A model generated the notes under the pieces. The model was not told the origin of the DNA and searched no databases. It was given only the letters and a program-made list of their open reading frames with translations. 64,000 bases of DNA from Rusavskia elegans (taxonomy: Eukaryota; Ascomycota; Lecanoromycetes; Teloschistales; Teloschistaceae): contig SAUG01000069.1 of NCBI GenBank assembly GCA_011316305.1, forward strand, positions 62,001 through 126,000. Reading direction: 5' to 3'. Position numbers and translations under genes: made by a program. Of this stretch, positions 1-11,749 are shown piece by piece (position 1 is the stretch's first letter; every line of letters begins with the position of its first letter).

Positions 1-852
1 ATGTAAGTCGTTCTCGGTTTCTTCTTTCTGGAATCCGGAAAGCAGATATTGACAGTTGGACGTGCAGGAGGACCCCTACCAACTCCGCCTCTTCGGCAAA
101 TCAACCTCCCACATCGAAGTCCTGGCCGCCGATTTCCTCCCCGACGGCAAAAACCTCTACCTTGTTGTCGCGGACGCAGATTCCAATATCCATGTTTTGC
201 AATTCGATCCTGAACGTAAGCTTCCTTTCTTCCCCCCTCTCATCTCTAGCATCCCCCTCACCCTTCCCCTTCTTCTCCCATCATCCTCCCAAGCAATCTC
301 TCCACCCATTTACTCACATATCGCTCCACTCCCCACAATCCCAAAACACCCATATACTAAATAAAACCAATAGATCCCAAATCCCAAACCGGCCACCTCC
401 TCCTCCCCCTCTCAACCTTCCATACCGCCTCCTTTCCCACAACTCTAACCTTGCTCCCCTCCCCTCCATCCCCCCCCTCAACCTCAACATCAACCCACCC
501 GTCACCATCCATCCTCCTGACCTCAACAGCCGGCTCCCTCTCCCTCCTCACACCCCTTTCCCCATCCACCCACCGCACATTAACGGCCCTACAATCACAT
601 CTCCAATCCACGCTCCCGCATCCCTTAGGCCTCAACCCACGCGCTTTTCGTTATACGGGGGAAGGAGAGGGAGTGATGGGAGGAGCAGGTGGAATAGGGG
701 GGAGAGGAGGGGTGATAGATGGGATGGTTGTTAGGCGGTGGATGGAGGGGGGGAGGTGGAGGTGGTGGGAGGGGGGTGCGGGTGTTAGGGAGGGTGTCAA
801 GGAGGCGGAGGGGCTGGGGGGTCCGGGGCTGGGAGTGAGGGTGTTGTTGTGA
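1..852 (+). CDS. CFT1: Cleavage and polyadenylation specificity factor subunit CFT1 (CPSF160), C-terminal part
   Basis: Only the 3' end of the gene is in the window. Bases 1-2 close an upstream exon, followed by an intron with a GTAAGT donor at 3 and a CAG acceptor ending at 55. Exon 56-215 encodes [13 protein letters not shown] and an [16 protein letters not shown] stretch, typical of the last beta-propeller region of CPSF-A/Cft1. A second intron (216-373, with a TACTAAAT branch site) leads to exon 374-852, which keeps the frame as [11 protein letters not shown] and ends with the family's closing helical segment ([12 protein letters not shown]). Cft1 is the large scaffold subunit of the nuclear mRNA 3'-end-processing complex. 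The DNA after about 650 is strongly G-rich and the last 30 residues are basic and low in complexity, so the exact C-terminus is less certain than the identity. The convergent neighbour is the zinc transporter at 1456. Confidence 0.85.
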
Positions 853-1455
853 TGGGGAAGAACTTAATAGGGACGATATCGCGGAGATGGGAGTGTCCTG
901 GAACAATAGAGTTGGATTGTGTACGATATTTAGGGATGGATGGATAGATATGGTTTCAGCCGTTTGTTGGACGGGAAGAGATTTAGCAGAAGAGTGGTTG
1001 TTGTTGAAATGGATGAGATGTGGAGGAAGGGTAATGGTACGGGGGGGTTTTTAGTGATATTTGTGGGAAGAAAATCTGCTTAATCTTTATAATATCATTC
1101 GTCATCCGACAATATACAGCTTCCCGATCTAGTGTGAACAAGTTCATTCCTGGATGCCGAGAAGCAGACACATTATTGCAGCTATCGGTACCATCAGCGC
1201 AAATCCAAAACCATCGACTTCAGCTGCCGTTGTTATTATTTTTCTTTCTGGGCTTCAGTGAAAGATATAAGAGATATGTGACCAGTATACCATAGATCAT
1301 CTTCCCAATACTCCAGATGGTACATTTTACTCCCTATACCCCAGACAAGGAAACGCCTTCGCAATGCCATGTCCCAGTATTATATCAAAGACATGCCACA
1401 CACTCCAGACCCCTTCAACTCTATCATTAAACACAACCAGCGTTAGAACCACAAC
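853..1455. other. Intergenic, convergent 3' ends (CFT1 / ZIP transporter)
   Basis: No supportable gene. It holds the 3' flanks of two convergent genes. AT-rich stretches near 1080 and 1310 could be polyadenylation regions. Short reading frames here have no recognisable content. Confidence 0.6.
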
Positions 1456-2925
1456 TCAAGCCCAAGCACCCACGACAGCCATTAAAGCCCCACCACCCAC
1501 CACCGCGGCCCAAGCCTCCAACCTCCTCCTCCCCCTCAAAGTCTCATAACTAGCATCGCTCAAGAAGTCTTCCGCCAATAACTCCACTAGTCCCGCGAAA
1601 AGCAAAAGGCCACTGCTAACCGCGTTCGTAATCCCCACCATCAATAATCCACCCTGTCCCTGCTGATCATAAAGCCCATGTACCGCCAGACCAATCGCTT
1701 GGCCGATAGGCGTTGTGGTTCCGTATGCAAGGGCCATGAGCCAGGGTTTTGGGGAGCCAGAGGCGAACGGGAGGGCAGCGATACGGGAGCCGAGGGCGAG
1801 GCCTTCGAAGGTTTGATGGAAAGATATTGCGACTAGGAGGACGATGAAGGGGGTGCCGACTGCGAGGGAGAGGGCGAGGCCGATGAAAATGGAGTGGAAG
1901 AGGATGCCGGCTTCGAGGAGGAGGCATTGGAGGAGGAGTTTTTGGGGGTTTGCTGATGTTGGGGTGGGAGGGGGGATGGCGGATGAGATGTTGGTGTTGA
2001 TGGTGGAGGTGTGCGGGTCTAGTTCGTCGAGGTCGAGATCGGAGTCGTTGTTGTTGGCTTCTGGGTCGGGAGTGTCATTGTCGTGGTAGAATTGGTGGCT
2101 GGTACGATTGGACTGGGGGTTGTCTTCGAGTATTAATGAGGGGGGTCTGCCCTTGACAAGCCTTTCGGAGGATTGTCGTGTCGTTGTAAGAGGTATGCTG
2201 TCATGCCGAATGATTCCGATATCAGCTTGTCGGAAGGGCCGCATTGACTGGCTTCGTTGAGGTGCGGGTCGGATATGACCGTTGCTTGTATGTTTATATC
2301 TGTCTTCTGCGGAGGGAACAACGCCGTATTCGCTAGAATGTGAATGTCCGGCTCCTCTCGTAGCAAAGAACATCTCAATGGCTACAACAACCAGCACGGA
2401 AGTCATTGCAATGACACCGGCCATGGCCGGATATCCTTTGTTCCAAAAGTCGGGAAGACATGGATCGGTCAAGGAGACGAATGCTGTAGGTAGGAGATGG
2501 ACGAATGCGGTTGCGATGAGGACGCCTGTGCCGAAGTGTCGCGAGATGAAGAGGAAGTAATGTGGTATGGGAAGACGCGGGAAGCGGCGGGCTATGATTG
2601 GGAACGAACATGCTACTGTCATATCAGTTTCAAAGCCGAAAAGGTAACGGTAACGAACTACTGACCTGCTACACTTAGGCCTAAAATTAGCAGAAGGGCG
2701 AAAAAGTGCAAGGGGGTATCGTAGGTTTTAGAGCTCTTGCCAGAGCCACAGATGGGCTTTGTAGGTGTATCATCTCTTCGTGCTATCTCGGCTTGAAGAA
2801 CTGCTGTTGGTACAATCGCCCAGGATATTGGGTCCCCTGATCATGCCAATGTTTAGTTGGCACTGGCCAGGACATGGGGAAGGCTTACTTTCGACGAGAT
2901 GTCCATCGGTGGTCGAGTGAAGCAT
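1456..2925 (-). CDS. ZIP family plasma-membrane zinc/iron transporter
   Basis: Three exons on the minus strand: 2925-2889, 2836-2666 and 2615-1456, giving 455 aa. The splices keep the frame (VER|DPISW and SVA|VACSFP). The N-terminus has a short motif with CGSGKSS before the first membrane helix, as in fungal Zrt-like proteins. ZIP hallmarks follow: ATAFVHLLPTAF in helix 2, a long hydrophilic loop with a short HSH element, then SFHQTFEGLALG (helix 4 metal site) and TTPIGQAIG (helix 5). About eight membrane segments are visible. It should import Zn2+ (possibly Fe2+) into the cytosol. I chose the ATG at 2925 because the longer open frame upstream has no ATG. Its start lies 250 bp from that of SNU114, divergently oriented, so the two may share a promoter. 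Which metal it prefers cannot be told from sequence. Confidence 0.9.
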
Positions 2926-3175
2926 AATTTTGGAAAGACGGACATCGAGTCGGAGCAATCCGGTTGTACTGGGATCAAAGCACCGATTATCCTGGTGAAA
3001 AACGCTCGCAGCTCTTTTGCTGCAGAAAGTGGCCGTCGGGGGGTCTTCGGGACTAATAAGGTTTTAAGCCTCATTCACTAGCGTTCCTCGCTGCAGATCT
3101 CTCGGGTCAAGTCCAAAACTTTTGGAGCAATCAATACTGCGATATCACAGCTTCTCGACCCCTCAAATTGACACA

Positions 3176-6100
3176 ATGGATGACCTTTATGACGAGTATG
3201 TGACTGCGCGACCAGATACTCACTGACCAATGGCTAACGGCGCATTTGTAGGTTCGGTAACTTCATCGGAGAAGCAGAAGAGTCCGAGGAAGAGTCGCAA
3301 AATGGCGCCGTCGGGGGTGGTTATGTATACGATGAAGACGACGATGAAGAGGGCCCGCCGAACGATCAGCAGCTGATGCAAATCGACGGTAGGTGTATTG
3401 TATCCCCAGTGTGTCCGTCACTGATTGTGACTACAGAAGATGGACCCTCGAATGCCGTCGTCCTCCATGAGGACAAGCAGTACTACCCCACAGCGCAACA
3501 GATTTACGGTGCCGATGTCGAGACGATGGTCCAAGAGGAGGATGCGCAACCTTTGACCCAGCCAATCATCGCTCCTGTACAGCAAAAGAAGTTCGCTGTG
3601 CAAGAAGCAGATCTACCGCCCGTCTATTTCGCTCGAGACTTCATGACAGATCTGATGAATTTCCCCGAGCAAATCCGAAACATCGCTTTTGCAGGACATC
3701 TCCACCACGGTAAAACAGCGCTCATGGATATGTTGGTACTCCAGACACATGACATTAGCGACAGGCAAGATAAGAAGGTTGGAAAAAAGCGCGATGAACA
3801 ACTGCGCTACACGGACGTCCACTTGCTGGAAAGGGAACGAGGCTTATCGATCAAAACCGCACCCATGAGTCTCGTACTGCAAGGTACCCGTGGCAAATCG
3901 CATCTTTTCAACATCCTCGATACCCCAGGCCATGTCAATTTCGTGGACGAAGTCGCTGCTTCGTTTCGACTAGTAGACGGAGTAGTCTTGGTCGTCGACG
4001 TCGTCGAGGGGGTACAGATCAACACCGAGCAAATCATCAAATATGCCGTACTGGAAGATCTACCCCTGACACTCGTTGTGAACAAAATGGACCGTCTTAT
4101 ACTCGAACTCAAGCTACCCCCGACGGATGCGTACTTCAAGCTGAAGCATGTTATCGAAGAAGTCAACACCGTGATCGAAAATACCCTTCCTGGCCAAGGC
4201 GAGAAGCGACGATTAAGTCCTGAAAAAGGCAATGTCGCTTTCGCATGCAGTGGCATGGGATGGATATTTACCTTACCCTCCTTCGCGAGAATGTACGCTG
4301 AAAGCTACCCTAATGCAGAATTCGATCCGAAAGAATTCGCCATCAGGCTGTGGGGCGACATCTTCTTCAACCCGAAGAGACGATCTTTTACCCGGAAGGG
4401 CACAGAGGAAAAGTCCAAGAGAACGTTTGTGAACTTTGTCCTGGAACCAATATACAAAGTGTTTTCACATACTATCAGTGAAAGTCCCGAAGATCTCAAA
4501 GCAACCTTGGCAACTCTTGGAATACAGCTGAAACCGTCTCAGTATAAGGGCAATGCCAAAGATCTGCTAAAGACGGTATGCGATCAGTTCTTCGGTCAAG
4601 CCGAGGGCTTTGTGGATATGATTGTTGAACATATTCCATCGCCTGAGGAAGCAGGAAAGAAGAAGTTGAGTCAATACTATACAGGACCAACGGACACGCA
4701 GGTGGCTTCCTCGATTGAACGTTGTGATCAGGACGGTCCTTTGGTGATCCAAATTACCAAACTGTTCAATACGCCAGATGCTACCGGCTTCTACTCCTTT
4801 GGTCGAGTAATGAGTGGCATTGCGAAAGCAGGCCAGCAAGTTCGCGTGCTTGGTGAAGGGTATACCTTGGATGACGAGGAAGACATGACGATTGCGACGA
4901 TAGCAGATACCTGGATCGCTGAATCAAGATACAACATCCCCACAAGTGGTGTCCCAGCCGGCAACTGGGTTCTCGTGAGCGGCATCGACAACTCAATAGT
5001 CAAGACAGCCACCGTCGTCCCTCTTAAACTCCCTTCCGACGAAGATGCCTACATCTTTAAACCTCTCAAACACCTCACCGAGTCCATCTTCAAAGTCGCC
5101 ATCGAACCCATCAACCCGTCCGAACTGCCCAAAATGCTCGACGGCCTCCGCAAAATCAACAAATCGTACCCCCTCATCACCACGAAAGTCGAAGAGTCCG
5201 GCGAACATATCATACTCGGGACAGGCGAACTCTACATGGACTGCGTGCTCCACGATCTCCGCCGCCTCTACTCCGAAATGGAACTCAAAGTCTCCGACCC
5301 CGTCACCCGCTTCGCCGAAACCGTCGTCGAAACCTCCGCAATCATGTGCTACGCCCTCACGCCTAACAAAAAGAACAAGATCACCATGGTCGCCGAACCC
5401 CTGGATGACGGCATCGCCGCCGACATCGAATCCTCGCGCGTCAAGATCCGCGACCCCATCCGCACCGTCGCCTCCTTCTTCGAGAAAAACTACGACTGGG
5501 ATAAACTCGCCGCCCGCTCAATCTGGGCTTTCGGTCCCGACGAAACCGGCCCCAACATCCTCCTCGACGACACCTTACCTTCTCAAATACCCAAAAAACA
5601 AACCCTCACCGTCCGCGACACCATTACCCAAGGCTTCTCCTGGGCCACCCGCGAAGGCCCATTATGCGAAGAACCAATCCGCAACACCAAATTCCGCCTC
5701 ACGGACCTCTCTTTAGCCACAGACGCCCTTTCGCGAGGCTCCGGCCAAATAATCCCCACGGCCCGCCGCGCCATCTACTCCGCCTTCCTCACCGCCTCCC
5801 CCCGCCTCCTCGAACCGCACTACCTCCTCTCAGCCCTCGGCCCCGCCGACTCCGTCTCAGCCCTCTACACCATCCTCTCCCGCCGACGAGGACACGTCCT
5901 CTCCGACGGCCCCATAGCCGGCACACCCCTGTACAGCGTGCGCGGACTCGTCCCCGTAATCGATTCCTTCGGCCTCGAAACCGATATCCGGATCCACACG
6001 CAGGGCCAAATGGGCGTGCAGCTCTGTTTCGAAGAATGGAGGGTCGTGCCCGGCGATCCGCTGGATAGCGGGGCCGTGACGCGACCGTTGGAGATGGCGA

Positions 6101-6240
6101 ATGCGTTGGGGGCGGCGAGGGATTTTGTGGTCAAGACGAGGAGGAGGAAGGGGTTGGGGGAGGAGATTAGTGTGGGCCGGTTTTTGGAGAAGGAACTTTG
6201 GCAGGGGTTGAGGGAGGGGGGCGTTTTGGGGGGAGCTTAG
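3176..6240 (+). CDS. SNU114: U5 snRNP GTPase Snu114 (EFTUD2 / 116-kDa component)
   Basis: Exons 3176-3195, 3252-3388 and 3437-6240 give 986 aa, the usual length for this EF-2-like GTPase. The start MDDLYDEFGNFIG and the acidic N-terminal tail match the family. GTPase motifs are intact: GHLHHGKT (about residue 137), DTPGHVNF (about 213) and NKMDR (about 267). EF-2 domains II to V follow, with HIILGTGELYMDCVLHDLRR in domain III and RGLVPVIDSFGLETDIR in the C-terminal part. Snu114 controls the helicase Brr2 during spliceosome activation and disassembly in the nucleus. The second intron (48 nt) is a multiple of three and has no in-frame stop, so an unspliced mRNA would still encode a full protein with 16 extra residues. 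The third codon position turns strongly C-rich in the 3' half. Confidence 0.96.
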
Positions 6241-7034
6241 GGATTTCTTCTGTACTTCCTATATCGCTCATTACCACTATGAAGTGGCTTTGTATACCTA
6301 TGCAAGATATGAGATGTACACCATCACTTGCTTTACTATTAGCGTACCTCGAATCTATCAATCTACATGTCAATATCGATATCTCGGACTTCTAGACTTC
6401 GATACCTCGATACTTTGACTCGTTACTCAATCATGTATCCATCCCCCTTAATGAAATGCAAAGCAATCATTGTTTCTTTCCTTTTTGCAGCAGCTATTGG
6501 AGATACTATAATCATCCGAAAAAGCCGATTGTTTTGACAGACTGTGCCCATCGCTATCTCTTTTCCTCTAACAAGATTCACACAAAAGCATCATATCCTG
6601 CAAAAGGGGGTATCTACGCAATGCTCCACATCAGCAAAAAAGCAAACAAGCAAAAAAAGCTTACGCCCCTTTTCCCTGACCCAATGCACAGTGCATCTCA
6701 TACACGCTTAGCTCAGCCCAGCTGGTGCTTTCATGAGACAACACATCTCGCTCTGTGAAAGCCGATCCCTCTCTCCTCTTCAGCAATGATGAGTTCGTCC
6801 AACTCATGCTCGTCATCCATGGCTTTCTCCTCTTCAGCAAGCATGAGTTCTTCCTGGACCCTTTCGTCGTCATGATCGATATTAACTTCATTAAAATGAA
6901 TCGATGTTTCATCTCTCGCTCTTCCGTCGATAACGTAATTCGATTCTTCATCTTTCGTTTTTCCAATAATACGTTCCATGAGCGCCAACATCCCTAGGGC
7001 GGAAGCAAAGCAATCGTCAGATTTAGCCATTTTC
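6241..7034. other. Intergenic, convergent 3' flanks
   Basis: No gene I can support. A minus-strand open stretch (7020-6731) lies downstream of the stop codon of the next gene in another frame. It contains an imperfect duplication of about 30 bp (6770-6799 and 6828-6857, both with CTCCTCTTCAGCAA). It may be 3' UTR. Confidence 0.5.
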
Positions 7035-8095
7035 TCAAGGGCCGCCCAGAAGGGCAAGCGCACTCTCGAATGCTTGGACAACTTTGATGTCTGTATGCTG
7101 CCGTTAGATTTTCATTCTTTGTTGGGTTGTGGGAGGAATGGTATGGCTGGACGGTGGAATGGAATAGAAGTAGACATGTGGGATGATAGGGTAGTATATA
7201 AATGATTGGGGGGAGAGGTGAATATGTTTGACACCATAGATCTTCAAGACTGGGAGCGGAGAGATCGGGAGTCCGAGAAGCAGGGCAATAAAATGTGTAG
7301 ATACTACAAGGGAAGAGAAGGGGAAGATATTACAATGCTGTCTCTTCTCCTCAAAGGTGCTTTCCGAGTTCTGAACCCATGCCATGCGCGTCTTTAGACT
7401 GTATCGTTGATCAGTCAATGAATCGGATGCCTGTATAGGGACGCAGAGCAGGTACATACCGCTTGTGTAATCTCTCCTCCTCGTGTTCGCGAGTCGTTGA
7501 TGCCCATGCTTGGAAGACCTGCGGATGTAATGTGAGCTTCATCTTCTGAAGTGCTGCTTTAGACGCCAGGAAACATATGATGTTTGCGATGGGTTGTGAG
7601 CCACTTTAGCCACTTCCCATGCGCTTCCTCACCAGACTCAAAACTGAAATCGGAAAGGGGGGATGGCGAAAGATTGACGGGTGGAAGAAGAAACGGAGAA
7701 ATCACCTGACACCACTCCCTGAACTCGTTTTCAATCTTTGCTTCCTGTCTCTGACACTCTCCCATCTTCTGGGCGAACCGCTCTTCCAAATCATCCCATC
7801 CAAATGGTTCCAGCAACTCCTTGGGATCAATGGGTTCCTCTTCCGTTGAATTGCCTTGTCCAGATGGAGGAGTCTGAATCCGGGGGTGTCCATTAGCCTG
7901 AGCGTTTGGTGTATCATTAGACGGAGTCGCAGGTTGGCTGTTTGGTTGCGAGACGGGGTGTCCGTCTGCGGGGGTGTCGGTGTGGCTTTCTACTTGGCTT
8001 CCTGAGGGATCTTCATTCTGAAGCCCATTTGAGTGCTGGGATGGTGGTTGTGAAGACTCATGATCAGCATCTTCGTTCTCGTTGCTGATATCCAT
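7035..8095 (-). CDS. Conserved fungal protein of unknown function with helical C-terminal half
   Basis: Four exons on the minus strand: 8095-7706, 7518-7460, 7398-7334 and 7090-7035, giving 189 aa. Each junction keeps one continuous frame (EWCQ|VFQAW, HKR|LKTRM, RQH|YIKVVQ). The first 85 residues are polar and disordered (rich in S, Q, P, N). The last 100 form a charged, probably coiled-coil domain that starts at EPFGWDDLEERFAQKMGECQ and ends at VVQAFESALALLGGP. I recall similar unnamed proteins across filamentous ascomycetes but know no function, and I see no catalytic motif, signal peptide or membrane segment. The ATG at 8095 was chosen because the domain needs no more upstream sequence. 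The first intron is 187 nt; reading through it would give a different, less family-like tail. Confidence 0.75.
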
Positions 8096-8300
8096 GTCCG
8101 TGGTGTTGAATGATGATGGATATCGGATGATTCGTTCGTTCGGGTTAAGACTGTATAGATGACTCGTCGTGTTTCGCGATCCAAAGAAAAAGCAAGGCCT
8201 CGCAAGTAGCTGATTCAGAGAATCAAGGATTGAACGCAGTTGTGGCAGACTATTCCTTTGCACGGGATGGCCCTTGACACGCTGGTTGGAACCTTGCTTC

Positions 8301-8633
8301 TCAACTCGGATCCCCCGTCAACAAATAAGTGAAGAAATCGAGATAACACCGACCAATGATTACGGCATGATAAGGGTCCACCCCGTGATTGAAAACCAGA
8401 GTATAGAGAAGTGGGTAGTAGGATAGTCCTACAAGAAGGAAGAATGTGAAGAAAGCAAGTCTCCACACTCGGAAGATGACGAGATAGACGTGAAGTCGGA
8501 ACAGTGCGCTCAACAACCGAAAGAGGATCATCAGCAGTCGAAGTCGTAGTCCGAATCGTGGGCGGACGAAGCGGATGAAGTTTGTCGTGACTGGATAGAA
8601 AGAATTAAAGCCGAGGATGCGCACGGTTTCCAT
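8301..8633 (-). CDS. Possible small multi-pass membrane protein (110 aa)
   Basis: A single uninterrupted frame starts with ATG at 8633 and encodes a strongly hydrophobic, arginine-rich protein. Two or three membrane helices are likely: LLMILFRLLSALFRLHVYLV, LAFFTFFLLVGLSYYPLLYT, and a weaker one near the end. Several arginines lie between the helices. I do not recognise a family. It lies 205 bp upstream of the start of the next minus-strand gene. The alternative is a chance open frame, or an upstream exon of a longer gene, since a coding gene this short has few internal controls. A transcript or a conserved homologue would be needed to settle it. Confidence 0.45.
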   Translation of the reverse strand: METVRILGFNSFYPVTTNFIRFVRPRFGLRLRLLMILFRLLSALFRLHVYLVIFRVWRLAFFTFFLLVGLSYYPLLYTLVFNHGVDPYHAVIIGRCYLDFFTYLLTGDPS

Positions 8634-9181
8634 TCATCTACGCCATACATATGGGCATGTCTGTGTGTGTCTGTGTGTGTAACAGTGCGTTGATTGGGGC
8701 CAAATAAATCCTCCCTTCCTCGCATTTCGCAGTGCTAGGTACAGGAGAGGAACACGCCTGTAAGGAAGGAGCGAAGCAATACTTGTTACATTCATGCTTG
8801 ATTGACAGAGGCAGGAGCAGATGTGATAACAGATGTGTCTATTTACAAGTCCGCAGCCCATGGAAATGCTATCATGAAGCCCCAACTGTATATCACAAGC
8901 AGCTTTGACGCCAGAGCCAGTTCCCCCTGGATCAAGCTGCATATATACAATCGATGCCGACTGCTGGGGACCTCTCGACACACCGAAGCTTCCCACATTT
9001 CCCAGCTTGATCATTCTAGAGCTGGGTCGACCTGTCGAAACACTCCAATACCAGTCGTTCCAGCGTTATCCACCAACAACTCCGGGGGGATATCATTCCA
9101 TTCAAACACCTAACTCCCTGAAAATGCGAGTCCGTACTTCCGGGCCGCTGGTGCCATTTCCCATGCCTTCCCTTCGGCCAT
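8634..9181. other. Intergenic region with a short TG-rich tandem repeat
   Basis: No gene supported. A perfect doublet of CTGTGTGTGT lies at 8661-8680. The rest is the 3' flank of the RING gene and the upstream flank of the small membrane protein. Confidence 0.55.
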
Positions 9182-10646
9182 TCAACCTCGATGGCCAGCT
9201 TCAAGCTGCCCTGGTGTTGGGTTGGCCGAAGCAACAGTCGTCTCCGGGGCTGAAGCGGGGGGAGCCTGCTCGCCTGGAGAAGCGTTGCTTCGCCGGAACC
9301 GAGCAGGAAACGATGGTCGGGGCACGCTGAGAGTCGGCAGGCGAGATCTCCACGTGTTTGGCTGCTCTGGCTGCACTTCCGGCGCATCCGGGTTCTGCTC
9401 CTGGTTCGGTTCTGAAGATCGCGGTTGGCGCGGCCCCGTTGGGAATCCGTACCGCTGAGACTGACTGTCGTCAAAGTGTCCGATCGCCATGAAGCGCCCG
9501 GGCAGGAGCATTCGCGGTCTGCCGTCACGACGGTTCATAAAAGTATAGTGATGTGGACGGCCGCCGTCGATCCGGGCACCAGCCATGCCTTGTGGACGGC
9601 GACCGGCATTCCGCTCCGCGTCCGTGGCTGCGTCGCCTTCTATCCGCGGCTTAGGAACGTAGAAGTCGGCTTTGCAAAGCGGACAGCATGCCCGGCGGCT
9701 TGTGAGCCAGGGGTCCAAACAGCTAGCGTGGAAAGCGTGTCCGCAACTCAGACCGCGGACATCGTCATCGTCCTCCAGGGTGTCGATGCAGATGGCACAA
9801 GAGTCGCCAGGATTATTCAGCATTTCGGTAGGAACGGCAATCTGGATTTGATCGTCATCGTCCATGTCATTGTCGTCATGGATTTCTTGCCGAGTCGGAG
9901 CAGCCGTAGGGTTTGCGGTTGGAGCAGCTGGCGGGGGCTGTGGACCGATCTCGGTCGTTTGGGGTGGTTGTGACAAGACGTTTTCGGACTGCTGACTGGG
10001 TTGATGGTCTTTGGATGAATTGACTGCGTTTTGACCGGCCGGTTGCTCCGTAGAGGATTTAGAAGTGTCAACAGCCTCTTTCTCCGTCTTTTCCTTGTCT
10101 TGTGGTGCTGAAGATGATGGTGATGTTGGGCCTTTGTCATGAGAAGTGCGCCGGTCCAGCTCGGACGAGGTAGCTCCCTTAACGTTACGTAAAGACGCGG
10201 TAGGAGTATGAGGAGCGGCCACACCGCCGGCAGTCGGCAGGCCTTCCTCAGCACGAGTGGCCATCCAAGCCTTGTATTTGGTCAATGGGAAACGCTCGTT
10301 GACCTCTTCCATAGTCATCAGCTTTTTCTCTCTCCTCCTCCGATGGGTCCTTGGCATGGTGGTCATATCGATTGGTTCGCCGTTCTCATCATGCTGCTGG
10401 CGGCGGTTACGTTGGTTGTATCTGAAGCAGTACTTGACGCCAACGATGATCCTGCAGCGATCAGATATGGTGGCGGTAGGGATAGAGGGCGTGGAAGAAT
10501 GGGGAGATATACCACAAGTTGGTGAAGACGACACCGAAACCCAGGGCGACGAAGAACAGGAGGGGTGAACTTGTCGGACCGTTGTTCCCACCATTATTAT
10601 CATTATTCGGGCGCTGGGCTTCCGGGGTTGATGTCGGCGAAGACAT
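9182..10646 (-). CDS. Membrane-anchored RING-H2 E3 ubiquitin ligase
   Basis: Two exons, 10646-10513 and 10451-9182, encode 467 aa; the splice joins FTNL|WIIVGVKYCF in frame. A single membrane helix lies at about residues 29-50, close to the N-terminus, with the rest probably cytosolic. A RING-H2 domain sits at about 262-305: CAIC, then CGHAFHASC, then CPLC, which supplies all eight zinc ligands. The stretches before and after are disordered and rich in proline, serine and charged residues. By analogy with other TM-RING proteins it should ubiquitinate membrane or membrane-proximal substrates; no substrate can be named. A much longer open frame extends upstream on the same strand to 10882, but it runs through the intron and has no conserved content. 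The divergent neighbour is the cyclophilin at 11750. Confidence 0.88.
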
Positions 10647-11749
10647 GGTTGGTATGTATGGGTGGGATGTAGAAGTTGAGGGAGACTGCTTGTTCGGCCT
10701 TCACCGATTGGCGATGGTACAAATTGAATAAGAGCACACGAGGGTGAATGGCTAGGGATCAAAGGTCGAGCAGCGATATCCGGACAGAGCAGTGGTGACG
10801 CTGATATCCCATAGGATGGAAGCCGAGCTTGCCGATCACGAACGGGCTGCTGACAGGAGGGAGCTGACAGTGGCCGCGTCAATAAGAGCGAGGACCAAAG
10901 CTAGGGCAGAAGAGCAGCAGTCGAGCCAGTGAATCAGATAAGTCTGATGAGAAGCATTATTGCTGGAATGCAGTTAGGTTCTGGGTGAAGTGGATGGCGG
11001 CTGGGAAGGGGAATTTGAGTTGGGCGCGGGAAGGAGAAGGGGGCGTTACGATTTGGCCTTGGGGATAAATAATAAAGTCTTGGCGCTTTTATTGCTCTAG
11101 CACGGAACCATCTCTGTCCCGTATCCGTATGGCGACGGAGATAGAGACGAGGCTCTCTATATTGTAAGGTATTCAGCACAATCTTAACAGGTTACCTCAA
11201 TCTATGTGATGGAGTTGCAGTAAATTATATTATCTCATCTTCATGAGGTGGTCTGTCATGTGGCCTGTTCAATGACTCCTCATCCAACGTCGTACAGGAT
11301 CTGCGTCGAGAATCACCAAGCCTTGTTAGCAGGTTTATGCAAGAGATGATGATATTATTCCATTTGGTAGAGTCAAGGTATGGAAGCCAGCAATCAATGC
11401 GAGAGACGATTCGTTGGACTAAGCATCCGCCTAGATCTCTTGCTAACCATACAAAAGAGCAACAACGTGAGGGGTTCTCGACCACAGGACGCCAATCGTT
11501 CCTCCGACCTCAGCTGCTTGATACCTGCTACATTCTGCGAGCTTAACCTCCTTCGGCACCCCCCGGGCTGCAATCCGCCCAGTCGGCCTCATTCCATTTC
11601 GTGTGACCCTCCGAAAAGGCTGCCACACTGGTTATTGAAGTCGTCGCGTCCTGGACGCAGCGGGCCACGTTCAGAGCAGGCTAGCGATTTGGCTGCTACT
11701 CCTGCCTCGATAGAGTACACGTCAGAATCACTCCTATCGTCTCGGGATC
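10647..11749. other. Intergenic, divergent upstream region (RING gene / cyclophilin)
   Basis: A 1.1-kb gap between two divergent start codons. Frames of 60-130 codons occur on both strands but carry no recognisable domain and no consistent splicing. An AT-rich run lies near 11070-11090. It presumably holds both promoters and 5' UTRs. Confidence 0.55.

Noticed and set aside
9182..10882. 566-codon version of the RING gene starting at 10882
   Set aside because: It reads through the intron and replaces the membrane helix and conserved start with featureless sequence.
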